A stretch of 64,000 nt of DNA from Phascolarctobacterium_A sp902463975 (GCF_902463975.1 NZ_CABQHJ010000006.1:27591-91590), one strand, 5' to 3'; positions 1 to 8,333 are shown, counted from the first letter of the stretch. The notes: generated by a model from the letters alone, not told the origin. Numbers and translations are program-made.

Positions 1-363
1 TACTATACGCAGGGTTACTTTATTTCGCTGACCTCCAGTCTGCTGCTGACAGCAATTATGTGGGTGCTTGTCTTTGGTATCTTCACTAAAGGCGGACGCG
101 GCTTCTGCAATTTTTTGTGTCCTGTAGGAGCAGCACAGGGACTGATGCATGCCTTAGGCTGCAAGCTGCCGTTTGTACTGCGCATGCGTGTAGACGAAAA
201 TCAATGCATAGGCTGTAGTTTATGCGCAAAGAAATGCCCGATGGAATCCGCTGAGCTTGCTGAAGGCAAAGCGCAGATTAACCAGCATAACTGCATCTGC
301 TGCGGTGTATGTCAGCATGCTTGCCCGGTGCAGGCTATCAGCTATGGGAGGAAACGCGTATGA
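1..363 (+). CDS. 4Fe-4S membrane protein, NapH/polyferredoxin-like (5' partial)
   Basis: The open frame is already running at base 1, so the N-terminus lies outside the window. The visible 120 residues start with a hydrophobic membrane segment, followed by a Gly-rich FCNFLCPVG turn typical of NapH/NosR-like membrane iron-sulfur proteins. Then come two ferredoxin-type clusters, CIGCSLCAKKCP and CICCGVCQHACP, each able to hold a 4Fe-4S centre. Such proteins pass electrons between quinones or membrane flavoproteins and a periplasmic or cytoplasmic reductase. The stop overlaps the start of the next gene (ATGA), so the two are translationally coupled. The partner enzyme is not visible and the exact family cannot be fixed from the C-terminus alone. 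Confidence 0.75.
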   Translation, partial: YYTQGYFISLTSSLLLTAIMWVLVFGIFTKGGRGFCNFLCPVGAAQGLMHALGCKLPFVLRMRVDENQCIGCSLCAKKCPMESAELAEGKAQINQHNCICCGVCQHACPVQAISYGRKRV

Positions 364-554
364 AAAGTAAGCTGATAAATTTTATTGCGGCAATGGGCAT
401 TCCCGTCAGCGGCATTACTACGCAGGGGGCAGGTTGTACAGGGATTTGCGGCAGCTGCAGTTTAAATTGCGCGCCGGGAATTGTTGCTTTACTGCTTTTG
501 GCAGGCAAGGCAATTTACAAACGTTATCATGGCGGGGTGGTGCAGCATGAATAA
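360..554 (+). CDS. Small Cys-rich membrane protein (64 aa)
   Basis: I chose the ATG at 360, which overlaps the preceding stop and has GGGAGG just upstream; a longer in-frame start at 309 would lie inside the ferredoxin gene. The protein has four cysteines in the order C26-x3-C30-x2-C33-x3-C37, followed by a hydrophobic helix (about residues 40-52) and a basic C-terminal tail. The cysteine cluster beside a membrane helix suggests metal or iron-sulfur binding at the membrane, probably as a small partner of the upstream ferredoxin-like protein. I do not recognise a named family. Its end overlaps the next gene by 8 bases, so three genes form one operon. Confidence 0.7.
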   Translation: MKSKLINFIAAMGIPVSGITTQGAGCTGICGSCSLNCAPGIVALLLLAGKAIYKRYHGGVVQHE

Positions 555-1038
555 GAAAATGTTGAAGCGTGTACTGGCCTTTGTGCTGATGGCGGCTGTA
601 ATGGTAGGCCTGGTGTTTTTCCGCAGTGAAAATAATTGCGACAAGCACTATTTCCGTGCTAAGCTGGCGCGGGGGCAGGAGGTGCATTGCCAAATAGATT
701 TGGGCAAGGAGGGCGAGCTGAAATATTTGCTGCAGCCTAATGTCTATACATTATATTTACGCTTGCTGCCGGAGGATAAGCAAGCGCAGCTGCGTTGCGA
801 GGGCGAGGGTCTGCAGATGTTGCTGTCGCGCAGCAGCAAGAAAGGCTTGTGGCGCAAGCTGGCGCCTGATGAGATGATTAGGCAGTACAAGGGACAGTTG
901 GGATTGAGCGCTGAACTGTATGTTTCACCGGAGCAGCTGAAAAAGCGGCACGTACAGCAGGGAAAAATCAAGTTTTATGATGCAAAAGGCCTGTATGGTA
1001 CTGTTGTCATTGACGTAATCAATTCGCGGGTGAAGTAA
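547..1038 (+). CDS. Membrane-anchored protein of unknown function (163 aa)
   Basis: The start at 547 overlaps the upstream stop. An in-frame start at 481 is possible but would lie deep in the previous gene. Residues 6-25 form one hydrophobic segment after a basic N-terminus, so the protein is either anchored or exported with its C-terminal domain outside the cytoplasm. The rest is polar and mixed alpha/beta with no motif I recognise. It contains two cysteines, one just after the membrane segment (NNCDKH). The operon position after two iron-sulfur-type proteins suggests an accessory role in the same electron-transfer complex, but that is only inference from context. Confidence 0.65.
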   Translation: MNKKMLKRVLAFVLMAAVMVGLVFFRSENNCDKHYFRAKLARGQEVHCQIDLGKEGELKYLLQPNVYTLYLRLLPEDKQAQLRCEGEGLQMLLSRSSKKGLWRKLAPDEMIRQYKGQLGLSAELYVSPEQLKKRHVQQGKIKFYDAKGLYGTVVIDVINSRVK

Positions 1039-1056
1039 TTTTAATAGGGTAACTTT

Positions 1057-1090
1057 AAGCTGTGGGCAGAGGTTCTGTCTGCAGCTTTTT
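1057..1090 (+). terminator. Rho-independent terminator
   Basis: AAGCTG pairs with CAGCTT, enclosing a second imperfect GGCAGA/TCTGTC stem, and the hairpin runs into TTTTT. It closes the iron-sulfur operon. Confidence 0.65.
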
Positions 1091-1126
1091 GTCGTATAAA
1101 TAACAAAGATATATTCCTAAGTTTTC

Positions 1127-1155
1127 TTGCAATCAATTAGGAATAGTGATAAAAT
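1127..1155 (+). promoter_or_regulatory. Promoter for the 48-residue-repeat gene
   Basis: TTGCAA at 1127 and TAAAAT at 1150 are 17 bases apart. They lie about 115 bases before the start codon at 1269. Confidence 0.5.
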
Positions 1156-1268
1156 AGCGAATGAAAAAAGCAATTAATTGAGATTTACACTTAGTTGTTT
1201 TGTGCTTATCATGTTGTAATCAGACAAGCAGTGCTGACAGCTGCTGACGTTAAAAGGAGGCTTATATT

Positions 1269-1820
1269 ATGGCTGAAGAGTTTAACAAAAATCAACAAGA
1301 AGTGAAAAACAAGATTCGTAAAGGGATAGTTGAGAGCCTGCTTGGCAGTAAGCTGGAAACAGAAAATGCAGAAATGCCGATAAGGTCCAGCTTTGTGAAT
1401 CATAACCTGGATGATTATAATATTATAGATACTCATTATCAATTTTTAAAGGATGAAGTTTTGCATGAACTGGGTGCGTATCTTTTGCACAATAAAAGTG
1501 CTAATGAGAATGATGAAATGGCAATCAGAGCCAGCTATGTTAATCACACGCCTGAGGATACCCGTATTCTTGATGGTCATTACCAAAAGCTGAAGGATGA
1601 AATCTGCCATGAAATTGCTCAACAGGTTGTCGGTGACAAGGTTGCTGTCGAAAGGGATGCTATGGCAATTCGTGCAAGCTATCTGCATGAGTTGCAGGAG
1701 CAGGGAAGCCTGAATGAAGCTATTGCCAAACGCCTGCTGGCTAAAGGCATGAGCGTGGCTGATGTTGCTGAGGCTATGCAGATGCCTAAGGAAAGTGTTG
1801 CTAAGCTGCAGAAAAAATAG
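1269..1820 (+). CDS. Protein with three 48-residue repeats (183 aa, unknown function)
   Basis: An AAGGAGG site lies 8 bases before the ATG. The core of the protein is a tandem repeat with an exact 48-residue period. Each unit opens with a M-x-IR-x-S-[FY]-hydrophobic signature (residues 36, 84 and 132); the first two continue with NH. The first two units also share an I[IL]D-x-HYQ-x-LKDE-x2-HE helix. The third unit breaks off and gives way to a C-terminal segment (about 148-180) with the pattern AKRLLAKGMSVADVAEAMQM. That pattern resembles the short helix-turn-helix-like tail at the end of many Rpn-family and transposase-like proteins. There is no signal peptide or membrane segment. I do not recognise the repeat family. 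It is transcribed alone from its own promoter. Confidence 0.75.
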   Translation: MAEEFNKNQQEVKNKIRKGIVESLLGSKLETENAEMPIRSSFVNHNLDDYNIIDTHYQFLKDEVLHELGAYLLHNKSANENDEMAIRASYVNHTPEDTRILDGHYQKLKDEICHEIAQQVVGDKVAVERDAMAIRASYLHELQEQGSLNEAIAKRLLAKGMSVADVAEAMQMPKESVAKLQKK

Positions 1821-1833
1821 GAAAAAATTACAG

Positions 1834-1903
1834 AATGCACCAATTTACGATTAAGTCGCTTAATGTTATAATATAAGCAACTTATGAGTAGAGTTGGTGC
1901 ATT
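1834..1903. promoter_or_regulatory. Promoter enclosed by a perfect 10-bp inverted repeat
   Basis: AATGCACCAA (1834-1843) and TTGGTGCATT (1894-1903) are exact reverse complements. Between them lie TTACGA (1845-1850) and TATAAT (1867-1872), 16 bases apart. The right arm ends 3 bases before the start codon of the ATPase gene. The arms could be an operator or could form a stem that hides the ribosome site. Confidence 0.5.
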
Positions 1904-1906
1904 TTC

Positions 1907-3271
1907 ATGTTTATTGGGCGAAAAAAGGAACTTGCTATATTAGAAAAACTTTATAACAGTAATGAATTGAACTGCGTATGTTTGACTGGCGATGCCGGAA
2001 TTGGCAAAACAGCGTTACTGCAAGAATTTGCTAGACGCAAGCATAAAGCATATTTTTGTGTACGCGCAAGTACTAATAATGCCAATAAAGCAGCTTTTTA
2101 CACAGAGCTGTCAGCGCAAGGCATTGTTCAATGCAGCAGTGGCTATTGGCAGGATATACTTAAGTTAATTTATAAAAAGGCTAAGGGAGAAAAGATAGTA
2201 TTATTGATAGACGATGTGCAGGAACTGGAAAACAGTTTTAGTGAGCTGTTGCCTGAAATAATTGCATGCCTGCAGACTGAGGCAGAAAAATTAAGACTTT
2301 TGCTGGTATTTAGCGGCAGAGAATGTGACTATGTATTACATTTATTAGGAAAAAGCAAATTGCCGCTATCTAAAATATTTTTGCAGTCATTAAATTATGA
2401 AGATGTTTTGCCTTGCTTAATTCCATTTAGCAATGAAGAAAAAGTGTTGCTTTATGGAGTAACTGGAGGAAAACCAGCCTATTTGCAGCTTATAGACAGT
2501 ACGCTAAGCTTTAAGGATAATCTGTATAATTTATTCTTTAAGCCCACAGCTTCGTTACTGCATGTTGCCGAACAGATTCTAGCATTGCATTTTCGTCAGC
2601 CGCATATTTATCATGCAATATTATGTTCAGTTGCTTGTGGTGCAATACATATGAAGGAGATAGCAGAGGCAGTAGGTATGCCTGATAATAAGACTTCGAA
2701 GTATGTTGGAGTATTGGTAGAAAAAGGATTACTGAAAAAGCTTGTACCGCTTGTAGAAGCAAAGCTTGGTAAGCAGCAAAAAACGACGTGTTATATATTA
2801 TCTGATTCTATGCTTACTTTTTGGTATCGCTTTGTTTATCCTTTTTTAAGCAGTATAGCTATGGGCTGTGGAAACTATTTATTACGTACGAAGGTACTGC
2901 CGGTTTTAGATGATTACGCAAAGGTGCTTTTTTTAGAAATATGTCGACAGTATTGTTTTACGTTACGTGAACGTGGTGATTTTCATAAATTTATGCAATT
3001 TGGTTATCTTTGGCCAAAAGATAATTGTGCAGCAGAACAAATCCGCTTGATTGCTTATGATAAAAATAGTGCTGGCTTTATGCAATGCGTATGGGGAAAA
3101 AGTAAGGTTGATGTTCCGTTAATAAAACAGCTACAAGGAGAATATGCTGACAAAACAGGCCGTAGTAATTATTATATTGTTTTTTCAAGACGCGGCTTTA
3201 CTGATAGAGCTTTAGGATATGCAGCGCGGACTAAGGAAGTCAGATTGGTATCGTTGTTTTACTTAAAATAA
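1907..3271 (+). CDS. Archaeal-type AAA ATPase (ATPase_2/DUF234 family)
   Basis: The 454-residue protein has a Walker A loop GDAGIGKT near residues 28-35, a Walker B strand IVLLIDDVQE near 100, and a sensor-like LLVFSGRE. A winged-helix region follows (about 230-290), and then a C-terminal block with LSDSMLTFWYRFVYPF that is characteristic of the DUF234 domain. Members of this family (common in archaea and anaerobic Firmicutes) are single-gene ATPases of unknown role, sometimes compared to STAND or transposon-linked ATPases. The gene is AT-rich relative to the suf or clpC regions and stands alone between two terminators, which suggests acquisition. The ribosome site is weak. Confidence 0.8.
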   Translation: MFIGRKKELAILEKLYNSNELNCVCLTGDAGIGKTALLQEFARRKHKAYFCVRASTNNANKAAFYTELSAQGIVQCSSGYWQDILKLIYKKAKGEKIVLLIDDVQELENSFSELLPEIIACLQTEAEKLRLLLVFSGRECDYVLHLLGKSKLPLSKIFLQSLNYEDVLPCLIPFSNEEKVLLYGVTGGKPAYLQLIDSTLSFKDNLYNLFFKPTASLLHVAEQILALHFRQPHIYHAILCSVACGAIHMKEIAEAVGMPDNKTSKYVGVLVEKGLLKKLVPLVEAKLGKQQKTTCYILSDSMLTFWYRFVYPFLSSIAMGCGNYLLRTKVLPVLDDYAKVLFLEICRQYCFTLRERGDFHKFMQFGYLWPKDNCAAEQIRLIAYDKNSAGFMQCVWGKSKVDVPLIKQLQGEYADKTGRSNYYIVFSRRGFTDRALGYAARTKEVRLVSLFYLK

Positions 3272-3281
3272 ATCTAAACGT

Positions 3282-3330
3282 AAGTAGAATAGAGTGAGAA
3301 TTTATTTAGACTCCTTGCTCTATTCTACTT
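3282..3330. repeat. Inverted repeat with 13-bp perfect arms
   Basis: AAGTAGAATAGAG at 3282-3294 is the reverse complement of 3318-3330. It starts 10 bases after the ATPase stop and has no T-run directly after it, so it may be an mRNA 3' stabiliser or a first part of the terminator that follows. Confidence 0.6.
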
Positions 3331-3345
3331 ATGAGTTGAGTAATG

Positions 3346-3381
3346 AAAACGGCTTAAAATAATGCTTTAAGCCGTTTTTTC
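3346..3381 (+). terminator. Rho-independent terminator
   Basis: AAAACGGCTTAAA pairs with TTTAAGCCGTTTT and is followed by TTC-TTTT. It separates the ATPase gene from the TonB receptor promoter. Confidence 0.85.
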
Positions 3382-3419
3382 TTTTCGAAAAAAAGAGTCC
3401 ATGAATTTGCTGTTAATCA

Positions 3420-3448
3420 TTGCAGTTTAAAGCAAGTAATTATATAAT
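3420..3448 (+). promoter_or_regulatory. Promoter of TonB receptor operon
   Basis: TTGCAG at 3420 and TATAAT at 3443 are 17 bases apart, placing the transcript start near 3455. Confidence 0.65.
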
Positions 3449-3456
3449 CTTTATCG

Positions 3457-3471
3457 TAATGATTTGCATTA
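3457..3471. promoter_or_regulatory. Possible Fur operator
   Basis: TAATGATTTGCATTA is a 7-1-7 imperfect palindrome (5 of 7 pairs) resembling half of a Fur box. It sits right over the predicted transcript start, where a repressor would block an iron-uptake promoter. The match is partial. Confidence 0.35.
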
Positions 3472-3509
3472 GTTTTTTGGGTATGATTTAGTAAAGGAGC
3501 GAGTGAACT

Positions 3510-5444
3510 ATGATGAAAAGAATGATTCCCCTAAATTTGTTACTTGGATTAAGTATATTGGCAACTGGAAATGCTGCAGCACAAACAGAAGCTTTGCAGG
3601 AATACAGCTTGCCTGGCATGAATGTTACTGCTTTGGGTTACGAAAAATCTAATTTGGAAACACCTGCTGATGTAACTGTTTATTCTGGCGAGGAATTGAA
3701 GAAGACAGGCGCAAGCGATGTAGCTAACGCACTGAAGTATACTGCTGGCGTATATTTTACTCAGATGGGCCCTCATGACCAAAGCTTTATTACCGGTAAC
3801 AGCACCTTGAGTCTGCGTGGTATTAAAGGCGGAACTTTAGTTTTGATTAATGGCGTGCCTGCAAGCTTTAATAATGTAAGCCATTTAGATATGTTGAATT
3901 TGGATACTGTAGAAAAGGTAGAAGTAGTTAAAGGTGGCGGCGCTGTGCTTTATGGCAGTGAAGCATATGGCGGTGTAATTAACGTAATAACTAAAAATGA
4001 ATATAAAAATAGCCTTCATATTGCTGCAGGTAACAAAGGTCAGCGTGATTACAGTGCTGCAATCAGCGCTGGTAAGCTGGGCATAACCTTGGGACGTAAT
4101 GAAATGGGTGAAACTGGTATTTTAACTCAAAATCAAGGAACCAAGACAATTAATGGTGTAAAAGTACCGTATTATATAGGCTTTGGTGATAGTAAGAAGG
4201 ATCATCTTGGTGTAAGCTATAAGTTTGATGATAAATTGAGCTTTAATTACATGTTTGACAAGAAAAAATATACTATCGATTACCTTGGTGCTGATAATAG
4301 CAAATTACAGCATTTTGATTATGATGATCGTGAGCATTTTGCGCAACTGCATTTTAATGACCAAAATGGTTTTGATGCTACAGCGTACTATAATGAGCGT
4401 ATTATCCGCAATCCGGATTATTATATTGTAAGACCTGATAATCTGGAATGGGAGCGTAGTGACCATAAAAACTATGGCGCTGATTTAAAAAAGGTTTGGC
4501 AAAATGATAAAGACAAGGTTTTGCTTGGCTTTAATACAAAACGCGAACTTTATGTAGATGAAAATCAAAAATTTGCTTCTTTTGGCAATAGCAGCAGTGC
4601 GCTTAAACCTTATGCACGCTTTGGCAGCTATAGCTTAAATGGTTATTCCTTTTATGGACAATATGACCGTAAGCTGAGTGAAGCAACTGATGTTGTTTTA
4701 AGTATGCGTGAAGACTTAATTCGTTCTGATGCTGGTAATTATAATGCATTTTTGCCGCAGTTGCAGATTTTAACAAAGCTTGACCAGGAAAATTCACTTT
4801 ATGCTAATGCTGGTCGTTCTTTCAGAATGCCTACATTCCGCCAGCTGTATTATTCCAGCGGAGTAATACTGCAAAACCCTGATTTGAAACCAGAATATGG
4901 TTGGAATTATGAGGCTGGTTATAAGCATGATAATGGTAAAGAACAGTTTAAGGCTGCAGTTTTCCATATTGACTTGGATGATCAGATTACAAGCAGAAAG
5001 GTTAATGGTCTTTCTCAGTCCTATAATGCTGCCAAATATAAAAATACTGGTATAGAATTAAGCTACACCAATCAGCTTGATGAAAATCTTACTTGGACTG
5101 TTGGCGGTATTTACAGCAAGCCGCAAAACAAAACCACTAATACAGCACCGTGGAAGGATGTATTGGGCAAATATCAGGTGATGACATCAATTGATTATCA
5201 GCATGATAAGACTAATGCATCTTTAAATCTGAGCTATATGGGTGGTCGTGTAAACAACAACAAGCAAACAGATGTGAAGCCGATTCTGCTTTCTAATCTG
5301 CATGTCGGCCATGAGGTTTTTGCTAACGCAACATTGACACTGGATATCAATAATATCTTTAATCGTAGAGATTTGACTGATCCCGATGGTTTGTATTATA
5401 CACAAGGAAGAACCTTCCTGGTAGGATTGAATTATAATTTCTAA
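3510..5444 (+). CDS. TonB-dependent outer-membrane receptor
   Basis: The 644-residue protein begins with a signal peptide (MMKRMIPLNLLLGLSILATG, cleavage near AAA-Q). A plug domain follows (about residues 50-160) with the family's ETPADVTVYSGEEL, SLRGIKGG and VEVVKGGGAVLYGSEAYGGVINVIT landmarks. The rest is a beta-barrel ending in a C-terminal phenylalanine (LVGLNYNF), as needed for BAM-mediated insertion. It imports a chelated ligand such as an iron-siderophore, haem or cobalamin, with energy from TonB-ExbBD. The downstream binding lipoprotein is 4 bases away. Presence of this gene is the clearest sign of an outer membrane. AAGGAG lies 10-15 bases before the tandem ATGs. The ligand cannot be read from the sequence. 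Confidence 0.9.
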   Translation: MMKRMIPLNLLLGLSILATGNAAAQTEALQEYSLPGMNVTALGYEKSNLETPADVTVYSGEELKKTGASDVANALKYTAGVYFTQMGPHDQSFITGNSTLSLRGIKGGTLVLINGVPASFNNVSHLDMLNLDTVEKVEVVKGGGAVLYGSEAYGGVINVITKNEYKNSLHIAAGNKGQRDYSAAISAGKLGITLGRNEMGETGILTQNQGTKTINGVKVPYYIGFGDSKKDHLGVSYKFDDKLSFNYMFDKKKYTIDYLGADNSKLQHFDYDDREHFAQLHFNDQNGFDATAYYNERIIRNPDYYIVRPDNLEWERSDHKNYGADLKKVWQNDKDKVLLGFNTKRELYVDENQKFASFGNSSSALKPYARFGSYSLNGYSFYGQYDRKLSEATDVVLSMREDLIRSDAGNYNAFLPQLQILTKLDQENSLYANAGRSFRMPTFRQLYYSSGVILQNPDLKPEYGWNYEAGYKHDNGKEQFKAAVFHIDLDDQITSRKVNGLSQSYNAAKYKNTGIELSYTNQLDENLTWTVGGIYSKPQNKTTNTAPWKDVLGKYQVMTSIDYQHDKTNASLNLSYMGGRVNNNKQTDVKPILLSNLHVGHEVFANATLTLDINNIFNRRDLTDPDGLYYTQGRTFLVGLNYNF

Positions 5445-5448
5445 GCCT

Positions 5449-6414
5449 ATGAAGAAATTATTCTGGTGCTTTTGTTTGTTGCTATGCTGCTTAGGATGCG
5501 TAGCTTGCGGACCTCAGCAAGATAAAATTAGCGACCGGCAAAATATTAGTGTAAACAATTATAATTTTTTTGGAGATGAACAGAAGGTTATATTTAAACA
5601 AGTACCACAACGTATTTTAGTGTGTGGTAATAGCGGAGTTGAAACCTTAGTGGCTTTGGGTGCTGGTGATAAAATTGCAGCAGCTGTTCTGACGGAAGCT
5701 GAAGATAAAGGACGTCTGCAAGCTCTTTTGCCAAATACTAGAATTTATACGCAACCTCTGCAGCTGGAGGCTGCTGTAGCACTACAACCGGATTTTATTC
5801 TTGGGTGGCGCAGGTATTTTGCAGATAATCAATTAGGTGATACGTCAAGCTGGATAGCTAATGGAATACCAGCATACATTCAGGATGCATCAGGACCTGT
5901 ACCGGCGAAGGGAAGATTTCCTGCCTGTACCATTGCCAGTGAGAAAAGGTTTATCAGCAATATGGGACTTGCACTAGGAAAGCAGCAGCAGGCGCAGGAT
6001 ATAATCCAAAGGATTGATGCAGAATTGCAGGCTGTTGAGAAAATACCGGCACAAAAGGTTCTGTTTGTAGAATTTCTCAATGGTAATATAGAAGTCTTTG
6101 GTAATGACCTTTTATGTGGAGATATAATTCGTCATTATGGTTGTTCGTTAGTGAGTTACAGCGCTCCCTTCATCAGTCAGGAAGAAATGATGGAAATGCA
6201 GGCTGCTAAAATCTTTGTTGTCTATCATGGCGGGGAACAGCAGAAGCAAGCAGCGCTAGCACAACTGCATAATCCCCTGTATAAGCATTTACCGGCAATA
6301 GCAAGTGGTCAGGTTTATCCTATAGCTTATAAGCAGATAGTAGCTCCAGGCAGTGATTTGTTAGGAACGTTGAAGTATATTAAGCAATGCTTACTTGCCA
6401 ACCCTCCTCAATAA
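5449..6414 (+). CDS. Periplasmic binding lipoprotein, FepB/BtuF type (PF01497)
   Basis: The 321-residue protein starts with a short hydrophobic signal rich in cysteines; either LGC or VAC can serve as a lipobox. The mature part has the features of class III substrate-binding proteins for siderophores, haem or cobalamin. These include an N-terminal lobe with PQRILVCGNSGVETLVALGAGDKI, a long linking helix (LALGKQQQAQDIIQRIDAEL) and a C-terminal lobe with GQVYPI. It should receive the ligand brought in by the adjacent TonB receptor. No ABC permease or ATPase follows, so the inner-membrane part must be encoded elsewhere. The start is only 4 bases after the receptor stop with no clear ribosome site, suggesting coupled translation. 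Confidence 0.85.
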   Translation: MKKLFWCFCLLLCCLGCVACGPQQDKISDRQNISVNNYNFFGDEQKVIFKQVPQRILVCGNSGVETLVALGAGDKIAAAVLTEAEDKGRLQALLPNTRIYTQPLQLEAAVALQPDFILGWRRYFADNQLGDTSSWIANGIPAYIQDASGPVPAKGRFPACTIASEKRFISNMGLALGKQQQAQDIIQRIDAELQAVEKIPAQKVLFVEFLNGNIEVFGNDLLCGDIIRHYGCSLVSYSAPFISQEEMMEMQAAKIFVVYHGGEQQKQAALAQLHNPLYKHLPAIASGQVYPIAYKQIVAPGSDLLGTLKYIKQCLLANPPQ

Positions 6415-6478
6415 TGATAAAATCAAATGAACAGCAAGGCTTACAATGCCTGCAAGTTATTTTTTGGAGGAATATATT

Positions 6479-6832
6479 ATGAAGAAAATAGCAATTCTGC
6501 GTTGCCTGAAAACCTCCGCTTCCTGTGCGGGAGCAGGCTGTCTGCGTGCTTTTTATGAAAAGGACAAAGCCTTTGCCCAGTATGGAGATGAAGAGCTGCG
6601 CCTGATGGCGATGTGGACCTGTAACGGCTGCGGCGATTCCAAGCTGGAAAATCAGGAGGGTATCCGTAAAAAGATTGAACGTATGAAGGCGTTGGAGCTG
6701 GATGCGCTGCATATCAGTCACTGCACGCACAAAAAGGATGCCAATGGTGAAAAGCATCTCTGTTCCAAGATTAAAGCGATTATCGATGAACTGCAGGAAG
6801 CCGGCATTACCATCGTAGACGGCACTCACTGA
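6479..6832 (+). CDS. CGGC domain-containing protein
   Basis: The start at 6479 is preceded by TTGGAGGA at good spacing. The 117-residue protein opens with KKIAILRCLKTS, has paired cysteines near the N-terminus (SCAGAGC), the signature C-N-G-C-G at about residue 50 and a further conserved CTHKKD and HLC. This order matches the CGGC domain family (PF08821), thought to bind metal or a cofactor through its cysteines; its function is not established. It has no signal peptide and is followed by its own terminator, so it is monocistronic. Confidence 0.75.
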   Translation: MKKIAILRCLKTSASCAGAGCLRAFYEKDKAFAQYGDEELRLMAMWTCNGCGDSKLENQEGIRKKIERMKALELDALHISHCTHKKDANGEKHLCSKIKAIIDELQEAGITIVDGTH

Positions 6833-6852
6833 AAAATATATAAAGTTTTGCA

Positions 6853-6884
6853 AAGCAGCAGTCAGCAATGGCTGTTGCTTTTTA
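6853..6884 (+). terminator. Rho-independent terminator
   Basis: AAGCAGCAGTCA pairs imperfectly with TGGCTGTTGCTT and runs into TTT-AC-TTT. It closes the CGGC gene. Confidence 0.65.
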
Positions 6885-6979
6885 CTTTATCAACTTAAAA
6901 AAATCTCCCGTGGCAGGAATTTTTACCCGCTCTAACGAATAAATATAACTATGATTCCAAATACGAAAGGGGTAATAAA

Positions 6980-8206
6980 ATGAGAGAAGCCGTAAAAAAG
7001 TATATTGCCGAGCATTATGAGGATTATGTGAAGGATTTGGAAGCCTTGACGAATATTGATTCCGGTAATGGTGACAGAGAAGGCACAGAGGCAGCAAATA
7101 AATTTGTTGCTGAAAAAATGACAGCTATCGGTGCTACCACGGAGTTCAGATATAACGACAGAGCCTGCCACCTTATTTCCCGCTTAAAGGGAACAGGCAA
7201 ATACACGATTCTGCTTGTTGCCCATGTTGATACAGTATTTAAAAAGGGTGAAGCTGCACGTCGTCCGTTCCGTGTTGACGAGAATAACTTTGCCTGGGGA
7301 CCTGGTGTAGGCGATGACAAGGCTACCGTTGTAGAGGTTATCTATGGCTTGGAGGCATTGAAGGCAGCAGGCTTTGATAATTTTAAGGAAATTATTTATT
7401 ACACTAACGGTGAAGAGGAGGGCGGCAGCAAGACTGCCGAGGATATTGTGGCAGAGCTGTCACAGCAGTCCGATTTTGCGATTATCATGGACGTTGCCCG
7501 TCCGAACTGGGGCATTGTTACCCAGCGCAAGGGCAATGCCAAATATCGCGTTGAGGTTACCGGTAAGGGCGGACACCACGGCAACGCATCTCAATCCTGC
7601 GCTAACGCTATTCACCAGCTGGCTTATACAATTACCGAGCTGCAGAAGCTTGCCAGCCCCATGCCGGGAAATCCGGAGGATTACACGGCAGCAGCGTTGA
7701 AGGCGCGCGGTATTGTCGATGCAGGCCAATTTATTCCGCAGAATACCGTTAATGTTGGCGTAATCGGTTCTACCAATGACAAAATCAGCGTTATTCCGGG
7801 TGATGCCTTCTGCGAGGTAAATATTCGTTGCTTTACGATTGAAGAACAGCAGCGCATTGATGCTGAGGTTAAGGCATTGGCAGATAAGGTTGTTATCCCC
7901 GGCACCAGCATTAAGATTACCGGCGGCATTGTTACCGGACCGATGCAGAAAACGGCGCAGGCACAGAAGATGGTTGATGTTTATAAGCGTATCGTTAAAG
8001 AGGAATACGGCGTTGAGGTAAACGAATGGGTAGCAGGCGGCCTCACCGACGGCAACCGCACAGCGAAGTTCGTACCGACACTGGATGCTTTGGGTGTAGA
8101 AAACTATGATGAGCATACCGACCATGAATCTGTAGATTTGAACACCGCAGTTCCCAGAACTACAGCCTTTGCACTGACGCTTGCGGAGCTGGCAGAAACC
8201 TTCTGA
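6980..8206 (+). CDS. M20 family metallopeptidase (carboxypeptidase G2/ArgE-like)
   Basis: The 408-residue protein keeps the di-zinc site of the M20 family: H82-x-D84 in LLVAHVDT, bridging D112 in GVGDDK, catalytic Glu in NGEEEGG (about 144-148) and a late DEHTDHES that supplies the last histidine ligand. The lid/dimerisation domain lies around residues 185-300 (GKGGHHGN). Members remove C-terminal amino acids from small peptides or acylated amino acids in the cytoplasm; the closest look is to glutamate carboxypeptidase-like enzymes, which would suit an amino-acid fermenter. The substrate is not settled. GAAAGGGG lies 9 bases before the ATG and a terminator follows. Confidence 0.85.
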   Translation: MREAVKKYIAEHYEDYVKDLEALTNIDSGNGDREGTEAANKFVAEKMTAIGATTEFRYNDRACHLISRLKGTGKYTILLVAHVDTVFKKGEAARRPFRVDENNFAWGPGVGDDKATVVEVIYGLEALKAAGFDNFKEIIYYTNGEEEGGSKTAEDIVAELSQQSDFAIIMDVARPNWGIVTQRKGNAKYRVEVTGKGGHHGNASQSCANAIHQLAYTITELQKLASPMPGNPEDYTAAALKARGIVDAGQFIPQNTVNVGVIGSTNDKISVIPGDAFCEVNIRCFTIEEQQRIDAEVKALADKVVIPGTSIKITGGIVTGPMQKTAQAQKMVDVYKRIVKEEYGVEVNEWVAGGLTDGNRTAKFVPTLDALGVENYDEHTDHESVDLNTAVPRTTAFALTLAELAETF

Positions 8207-8230
8207 TAAAAATTTCATAATGAGCTGAAA

Positions 8231-8271
8231 GCTTTCCCCGCGTACTGAATGTGCGTCGGGGAAACTTTTTT
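8231..8271 (+). terminator. Rho-independent terminator
   Basis: TTTCCCCG pairs with CGGGGAAA across a partly paired CGTAC/GTGCG loop region, followed by CTTTTTTG. Confidence 0.85.
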
Positions 8272-8333
8272 GCTATATTCTGACTTTCTGCCAACCTTTA
8301 TATGTTTTACATAATGACTAGACACTGCACTTG

